Assembly (NCBI GenBank): GCA_018697195.1
Contig: CM031870.1
Location: forward strand, 6,004,819-6,068,818
Direction of reading: 5' to 3'
DNA from: Certhia americana
Lineage: Eukaryota; Chordata; Aves; Passeriformes; Certhiidae
Length of the DNA stretch: 64,000 nt
Position numbers and translations under genes: made by a program. The notes under the pieces were generated by a model. That model saw only the letters and a program-made list of their open reading frames with translations. It did no database searches and had not been told where the DNA came from. Positions 60,001-64,000 of this stretch are shown here, in pieces; positions within the stretch are counted from its first letter, which is position 1; each line of letters opens with the position of its first letter.

Positions 60001-63000
60001 CATCTAATAGCTGTGCTAATTAATTGCTTAGAACTTACACACTGCTGGGTTTGGTATTGATGCTACAAAGTTATTTTGGCCCTTGTACAAAAGACTTTGA
60101 AGTGAGCTTCTGAAGAATCAAAAGTGTTATTGCACGATATGCAGCAAGCAAATCCAGTAAATCAAAATGGTGACTTGAAATAAAATAAACAACTTGAGAA
60201 ATACCCTCTAGTTTAAATAATTCCTCTTGTTTTAACTACCAATTGAAAATTGAAAACAAATAGGGAACTGCTTCTGGTTGGATCAGATTTTTCAGAAGTG
60301 GAAAACAGAGGAATGTCCAGATGTTTTTCATACATAAAATTATTGTGGTGATGATAGAGGCTAACATAATTTCCCTAATCAACAGCACTTACTTTGGTGC
60401 AATTTCCACAGAAAAAGCAGAAAGTCCCAGCATGACTTATCAAGTCTGTCATTTAGAGATGCTTTACCTCTGCCTAACTCAAGATGCTACATAACCTTTT
60501 TAACAGACTAACCAAAAAAGAGTTGTAAAGTTATTCCTTTAACCAAGACAGAGGAAGGAATGAGCTGGGCGTGGAGTTTTCTCTGCAATTTATTATCCTG
60601 CTGTTGCCCAGTGAGTCTGAGAAAGCTATGGAGCAGTGTAGCACCAGTTGCAGGCTTCTTGGGTGGTCTTGGTTTTATAAAGTAACTTTAAAAACCCAAA
60701 CAACAGAAGCTTTGAGGAATCAGCATTAGCTCAAACTTCAAAACCTGATGCAAAACAGGATTGATTGTAAAAAACCTCTTTCAAATTAAAAATACTAATA
60801 TTTAATGAAAAACACTGCCTAATTAAAAGACTTCAGGACTGGAAGTCAACAATAGACTGGGAAACAAATTCAATTATAGAAAGTATATACTTCTGACAGG
60901 TTTGGGTTTTTTCTGCTTCAGAAAATGTAAGATAGTCACCAACGGGCCATGGCTGGAAGTACCTCCTGTTACCCTGTGGGACATCTCCATAATTCCCAGT
61001 TCAGATGCAGATGATGAAGAAGCAGTAGCACTGTGGGCAATCAGTGACAAAGGAGACGTGCTCTGCAGGCTTGGAGTGACACAGCAAAATCCAGCTGTAA
61101 GGCTCCCTGTTTGTTTTTACTGCTAATTGATGTATTTAATGTAATATGCAAGTGCATACAATCACACCCTCTCTCAATGAGTACCTTGTTATTTTTCAGA
61201 GACAATGTAGATGCCTAAAATGTAGTGATTTTAATAGAAAAAGCCCTTCATTCTCCAAATTAGTTATTTTCAAAGAGTTGTGCATCCAAATATCTTTGAG
61301 GATCAGCAACCTTGTTTCTGTTCAGCTGTAAAGTTATGTGTAATTTCTTCTCTGGAATATTTTTCACTACGTTGTTTCTTTCTCATTTGGTAATAATCAA
61401 CAATATTTTGTCATGGAGGTTTTAACCACTGCTTCACAATTCATCTCCCATGATTTGTTAGGGAACATCCTGGCTGCATGTGGGAACAGACCAGCCCTTT
61501 ATTTCCATCTCCATTGGAGCATTTTACCAAGTGTGGGCTATTGCTAGAGATGGTTCTGCCTTCTACCGGGGTTCAGTGTCTCCAAACAAACCTGCAGGTG
61601 AGAACTTGTACTTTATCTTTTGCTCTACTCCACTGCCATGTCTGTAAAAGTCCAATCTGTTTCCCAGAGGCCTTTCCCATGGCTGTGCAAAACAGTGCAT
61701 ACAAATAATCTAATTACAGCAGTTAATTTGCTGTTCACTTGTGTAATTTAAAGCATTCATTTGTAAAAAACAATCTGTTAAAAATATATGAAGTGTGATG
61801 TCCTTCATAGCTTTCCTGCACAGCTATGTATTTCAACTACAGACATTTCCATTCCTAATTCTATTTTTTCAATGCTTAACTCAAGATTTGTGACCTTTAG
61901 GTGACTGTTGGTATCATATCCCTTCACCTCAAAAACAGAAGTTAAAGCAAGTCTCAGTAGGACGAACATCTGTGTTTGTCTTGGATAAAAATGGTAAGGA
62001 TTTTAAAAAAACTATTAGTCAGTGGTAAAAAATGTACATCAGTCTATACCAGACTGAATTAAAATGGAGAGGCTAAGTTAGAACTGGACAGATGATTACT
62101 GGTGCTCCAAAGGGAGTAATATTTCACATTGAAGGATTTGGAGTAGCAGTGCACTTAAGTACTGCTTCTGGAGGCTTGGTTGTTGTTATATCTGATAGTG
62201 CTCTGGGTAACAGCAATCCAGCATCTGTGCTCTGTGGGGGGAAGACACAGATGAATGTCAGAAAATTGCAAGGCCAGGTTTTGTTTGGAATCCTGCTCCA
62301 AAACAGATAAATCATGAAGCACCTTTTGTACAAGAAATAAGCCTTTAACACCAGATTCAGAAACCTTCATCTCATTTGCTTTTGTTTTCTAGTGCATTTT
62401 TCCCCAAGAAGTTTTACAAAGTATTTGTTACTTTTTATGAATAGTAACTTACAGAAATACAAATTCCAAAGTGGGAACTTCATTTTGTCCATCTCTGTAA
62501 CACATTAGCCAAAACTGCATTTCCCCAGAACACAGAAAGAATTAATTCCTGATTTCTGTTGTTTGCAGCACTTCAGACAAACAGCCATGCTGGGCTGTAA
62601 CCAGCACTCTTTGTTTTACAGGCAATCTTTGGTACCGGCAGGGTATCACACCCAGCTACCCACAAGGATCTACCTGGGATCATGTTTCAAATAATATCCG
62701 TAAAATGTCTGTAGGGCCCCTGGACCAGGTGTGTATTAAGCTTCCTTGTAACCCATTAATTTATTAAAAATTTTGTAGAACATACTTTAGTAATTAAAAG
62801 TTCTTCAGCCTTAGTTTTGTTTAATTTTATTCCACAAAATGTTGGTCAAAATGCTGGAATCTGATAGCAAGAGAAAAAATCATACCAATGAAATAGTGAT
62901 ACAGCCAAGCCCTCTGCAATTATAAAGCCTCATTCATTTTTTTCTATTTCTTTTAACAAGGCTATATATTTTAACAAGGCTTTTTATATATTTTATCTCT

Positions 63001-64000
63001 TTCCTGCCAAGTCTTATCTGGCAGTGTTTTAATTATAACACTGCTCTGTAGTTTGTTTGGTGTCTTTCTGCCTAAATTAGAGCATTTTCAGCCTATTGAA
63101 GAGTAAGACTGATTTTTGAAAGGGGTCAGACAGAGATTTCAATCTGGGACAAGCAGCACATTTTACTGCCTCTCTCTGCTTCCTCGAGGTGTGGGTGATA
63201 GCTGACAAAGTGCAGGGCACCCACAGTCTGAGCTGTGGGACTGTCTGCCACAGGACTGGTGTCCAGCCCCTGGAACCTAAAGGACTCTCTTGGGATTATG
63301 GAATTGGGGTAAGTGCTGGGGGCACAGAACAGCCTGAAGTTGTACACCCCAGTTTCTGTGGGCTCACAGAGAAAGAGAAGTGTCCTCCTGCCCAGCTGGC
63401 CAGCATTGGAAAGCTTGGGTATACCTGCAAGAAAACGACATTTTCCTTCAGGTTTAGGTTCCTTTTTGAAGTTATTATAATGGGCTTTGCAATCATATCA
63501 ATGGGAAGTTGTTTACTTGCATTTGATAAGTATTCATTTTAAATAGGTAACTTGAAAGTTACAATGGAGGAACTAGTGGAGTAAGAACCATTTAAAGAAG
63601 AGTGGATTCCTTCCTGGTCTGCACATGAGTATTCCTCATTGTTGTATCCTGTAATATTCTCAATGTTTTGAGAAAGGCTATTTCAAGGTTTTGCCACCTT
63701 TTAAGTTGGTGGAACATCTGCAGTGGCTCTGTTATGAATGCCTGACCCTACTAATCTCAATTCCACATGATAAAAACAATCCTCAAGTTCACCATCTCTA
63801 AAACTCCCTGTCAGGGAGTTCTGCTGTTTTGTTTCATTTTACAAGGAGCGTTTTTTCTGATTCATCCCAGAGCAGGATTTTTTGCCATGAATAAACAGTA
63901 TAAACCAGCAGTGCGTGTAAAGTATCACACCACGTACAGCACTGACAGGGTGATGTTTCTCCTTTTAAATTCCTGTATCCCTTTTCCACAGGGTGGGTGG
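44796..64000 (+). CDS. TECPR1: TECPR1, tectonin beta-propeller repeat protein of autophagy (3' end cut)
   Basis: 24 coding segments: 44796-45026, 46696-46878, 47363-47485, 48116-48241, 49757-49931, 50028-50128, 51517-51618, 52049-52194, 52999-53507, 54261-54406, 55372-55527, 56017-56166, 56782-56939, 57584-57711, 57819-57921, 58587-58683, 59041-59120, 59414-59470, 60922-61096, 61462-61597, 61901-61993, 62622-62728, 63189-63308, 63992-64000. All are GT-AG with matching phases: 1137 codons without a stop, against 1165 residues in human. Order: dysferlin domain (about 79-170), tectonin repeats (about 210-378), disordered linker (about 400-565), PH domain (about 613-719), tectonin repeat, second dysferlin domain (834-927), four tectonin repeats. 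TECPR1 binds ATG12-ATG5, promotes autophagosome-lysosome fusion, and drives LC3 lipidation on lysosomes exposing sphingomyelin. The human start corresponds to the second ATG at 44802; an in-frame ATG two codons earlier is equally possible. Confidence 0.97.
46696..46878 (+). CDS. TECPR1: TECPR1 exon 2 (78-138), first dysferlin domain
   Basis: Begins RWNPVGGFCEKLL and contains WEWESDWYVDENIGGEP, the N-terminal half of a dysferlin domain. The donor is GTAGGT. Confidence 0.96.
47363..47485 (+). CDS. TECPR1: TECPR1 exon 3 (139-179), dysferlin domain C-part
   Basis: Encodes GWTYAIDFPSTYTKDKRW and SCVRRRRWIRYRRYKSRD. Trp156 here is Trp154 when counted from the second ATG, the residue I recall as needed for sphingomyelin binding in human TECPR1. 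Confidence 0.96.
48116..48241 (+). CDS. TECPR1: TECPR1 exon 4 (180-221)
   Basis: Encodes LPDPFNDISIGGWEITDEP and LGRLSVWAVSLQGR, the entry to the first tectonin repeat. Confidence 0.96.
49757..49931 (+). CDS. TECPR1: TECPR1 exon 5 (222-279), tectonin repeats
   Basis: Encodes VWYRENVCHHNPEGSTWSLV and ISCGPYDLLWATLWEGQAIV. It exits in phase 1 within a Gly codon. Confidence 0.96.
50028..50128 (+). CDS. TECPR1: TECPR1 exon 6 (280-313), tectonin repeat
   Basis: Encodes GISWSIVESPSSENGIMHV and ends VWCVTKDRK. The preceding intron is only 96 bp. Confidence 0.95.
50660..50740 (-). mobile_element. CR1 LINE 3'-end fragment, antisense
   Basis: AGAATGATGGAATGTC, AAGTTGGAAGGGACCCATAA and AGATCATGGAGTCC form the reverse complement of the CR1 3' end, in a TECPR1 intron. 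Sequence up to about 50,960 may be older CR1 body but cannot be recognised confidently. Confidence 0.75.
51498..51514 (+). repeat. (GTT)n microsatellite at a splice acceptor
   Basis: GTTGTTGTTGTTGTTGT directly precedes the TAG acceptor of TECPR1 exon 7, in the place of the usual polypyrimidine tract. Confidence 0.8.
51517..51618 (+). CDS. TECPR1: TECPR1 exon 7 (314-347), tectonin repeat
   Basis: Encodes VWFRRGVNSHNPCGTSW and IEMVGEMMMVTVGLNNQ. The acceptor tract is a (TTG)n run ending in TAG. Confidence 0.96.
52049..52194 (+). CDS. TECPR1: TECPR1 exon 8 (348-395), tectonin repeat
   Basis: Encodes VWGIGCDDRAIYFRQGVTPS and ELSGKTWKAIVSGRESD. It exits in phase 2. Confidence 0.95.
52999..53507 (+). 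CDS. TECPR1: TECPR1 exon 9 (396-565), variable linker
   Basis: The longest exon, 509 bp. It opens AGCFFTDD, then a Ser/Ala/Glu/Pro-rich low-complexity stretch, then the conserved LQWINIDLKEA and DEHPLWAWVSGGGCLV. In human TECPR1 this linker is where ATG5 binding maps. The middle part diverges fast. Confidence 0.94.
54261..54406 (+). CDS. TECPR1: TECPR1 exon 10 (566-614)
   Basis: Encodes LSSSVQSLSLSITPAQTAAW and RKQIFQQLSERTKRELENF, a conserved helical segment just before the PH domain. Confidence 0.96.
55372..55527 (+). CDS. TECPR1: TECPR1 exon 11 (615-666), PH domain
   Basis: Encodes SVWVKTGALQWWRNWKPHKW and DSILFIYYMYHEEKK, the first strands of the PH domain. The donor is GTGTGT. Confidence 0.96.
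56017..56166 (+). CDS. TECPR1: TECPR1 exon 12 (667-716), PH domain
   Basis: Encodes YIHVFLNEVTIIVEVLNEAK and SFALYTPERTKQRWPIRLAA, ending HDW in the PH C-terminal helix. Confidence 0.96.
56782..56939 (+). CDS. TECPR1: TECPR1 exon 13 (717-768)
   Basis: Encodes LSLLNMSCCESRRIQG and HAIWSVTCKGDIFVSEPSPE, a tectonin repeat after the PH domain. It exits in phase 2. Confidence 0.95.
57584..57711 (+). CDS. TECPR1: TECPR1 exon 14 (769-811)
   Basis: Encodes FWRQVGGHLWLIESNSRGVV and WGIGYDHTAWVYTGGYGGG. It exits in phase 1. Confidence 0.95.
57819..57921 (+). CDS. TECPR1: TECPR1 exon 15 (812-845), start of second dysferlin domain
   Basis: Encodes YTQSDVKCVYIYENQRWNPV and TGYSS. It exits in phase 2. 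The donor GTTATT is weaker than its neighbours. Confidence 0.93.
58587..58683 (+). CDS. TECPR1: TECPR1 exon 16 (846-878), second dysferlin domain
   Basis: Encodes RGLPTDRYMWSDASGLQE and PPSPQWSW. The donor is GTAAGT. Confidence 0.95.
59041..59120 (+). CDS. TECPR1: TECPR1 exon 17 (879-904), second dysferlin domain
   Basis: Encodes VSDWYIDFSPAGGTDREGW and QYAADFP. It exits in phase 2 within an Ala codon. Confidence 0.95.
59414..59470 (+). CDS. TECPR1: TECPR1 exon 18 (905-923), dysferlin domain end
   Basis: Small 57-bp exon encoding SYHGHKTMKDFVRRRRWA. The basic RRRRW motif closes the second dysferlin domain. Confidence 0.95.
60922..61096 (+). CDS. TECPR1: TECPR1 exon 19 (924-982)
   Basis: Encodes KCKIVTNGPWLEVPPVTLWD and VALWAISDKGDVLCRLGV, a tectonin repeat. 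The donor is GTAAGG. Confidence 0.95.
61462..61597 (+). CDS. TECPR1: TECPR1 exon 20 (983-1027), tectonin repeat
   Basis: Encodes GTSWLHVGTDQPFISISIGA and FYQVWAIARDGSAFYRGSVS. It exits in phase 1. Confidence 0.96.
61901..61993 (+). CDS. TECPR1: TECPR1 exon 21 (1028-1058), tectonin repeat
   Basis: Encodes GDCWYHIPSPQKQKLKQVSV and SVFVLDKN. It exits in phase 1 within a Gly codon. Confidence 0.95.
62622..62728 (+). CDS. TECPR1: TECPR1 exon 22 (1059-1094), tectonin repeat
   Basis: Encodes GNLWYRQGITPSYPQGSTW and DHVSNNIRKMSVGPLDQ. The donor is GTGTGT. Confidence 0.96.
63189..63308 (+). CDS. TECPR1: TECPR1 exon 23 (1095-1134)
   Basis: Encodes VWVIADKVQGTHSLSCGTVC and HRTGVQPLEPKGLSWDYGIG. The acceptor is CTCGAG, unusual in lacking a C/T before AG. 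Confidence 0.95.
63992..64000 (+). CDS. TECPR1: TECPR1 last exon, first three codons
   Basis: TTTTCCACAG acceptor followed by GGT GGG TGG (GGW), matching the start of the last human exon. The remainder, about 25-30 codons, lies beyond the window. Confidence 0.85.

Noticed and set aside
1..64000. CRISPR array, prokaryotic operon, tRNA or rRNA gene
   Set aside because: None was seen. The window is spliced vertebrate DNA, and the tandem repeats lack the regular repeat-spacer pattern of CRISPR.

Overview
The window is a piece of vertebrate, almost certainly avian and probably passerine, nuclear genome. Three host genes are recognised by their protein families: BAIAP2L1 (+ strand, 3' two-thirds only), BRI3 (- strand) and TECPR1 (+ strand, nearly complete). 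Their order and relative orientation match the block on human 7q21-22 (TECPR1, BRI3, BAIAP2L1). The bird call rests on CR1 retrotransposon 3' ends at about 23.5 kb and 50.7 kb, an LTR resembling passerine endogenous retroviral LTRs, short introns and very GC-rich promoters.

Layout: 1-4738 is BAIAP2L1 intron. 4739-14435 carries the last eleven BAIAP2L1 coding exons (rest of the I-BAR domain, SH3 domain, C-terminal tail), followed by a 3' UTR to about 15.1 kb. BRI3 converges on it: poly(A) signal at 16.1 kb, last exon at 16.3 kb, middle exon at 25.1 kb, first exon and CpG-rich promoter at 26.8-27.2 kb. A GC-rich minisatellite (27.3-28.2 kb) and an intergenic stretch with an LTR lead to the CpG-rich start of TECPR1 at 32.3-32.8 kb, where the sequence runs into a 942-base N gap.

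After the gap (33,765 to about 41,870) nearly the whole segment 24,211-32,822 is present a second time in the same order and orientation: BRI3 exon 2, exon 1, promoter, minisatellite, LTR and TECPR1 CpG start. The two copies differ mainly by one- and two-base insertions and deletions, spread equally over coding and non-coding DNA. Splice sites and reading frame of BRI3 are damaged in the second copy. The simplest reading is a false duplication: two overlapping low-accuracy contig ends or haplotypes joined end to end, not a biological tandem duplication. After this, TECPR1 continues from its CpG start (second copy) through 24 coding exons (44,796-64,000). Their joined reading frame stays open for 1137 codons; only the last exon is cut by the window end.

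The genes are linked in function only loosely. BAIAP2L1 shapes actin-rich membrane protrusions, BRI3 is a small lysosomal membrane protein, and TECPR1 recruits the ATG12-ATG5 conjugation machinery to lysosomes. No new biological system is evident. The most important observations concern assembly integrity, two minisatellites next to promoters, and a CLEAR-type E-box upstream of BRI3.
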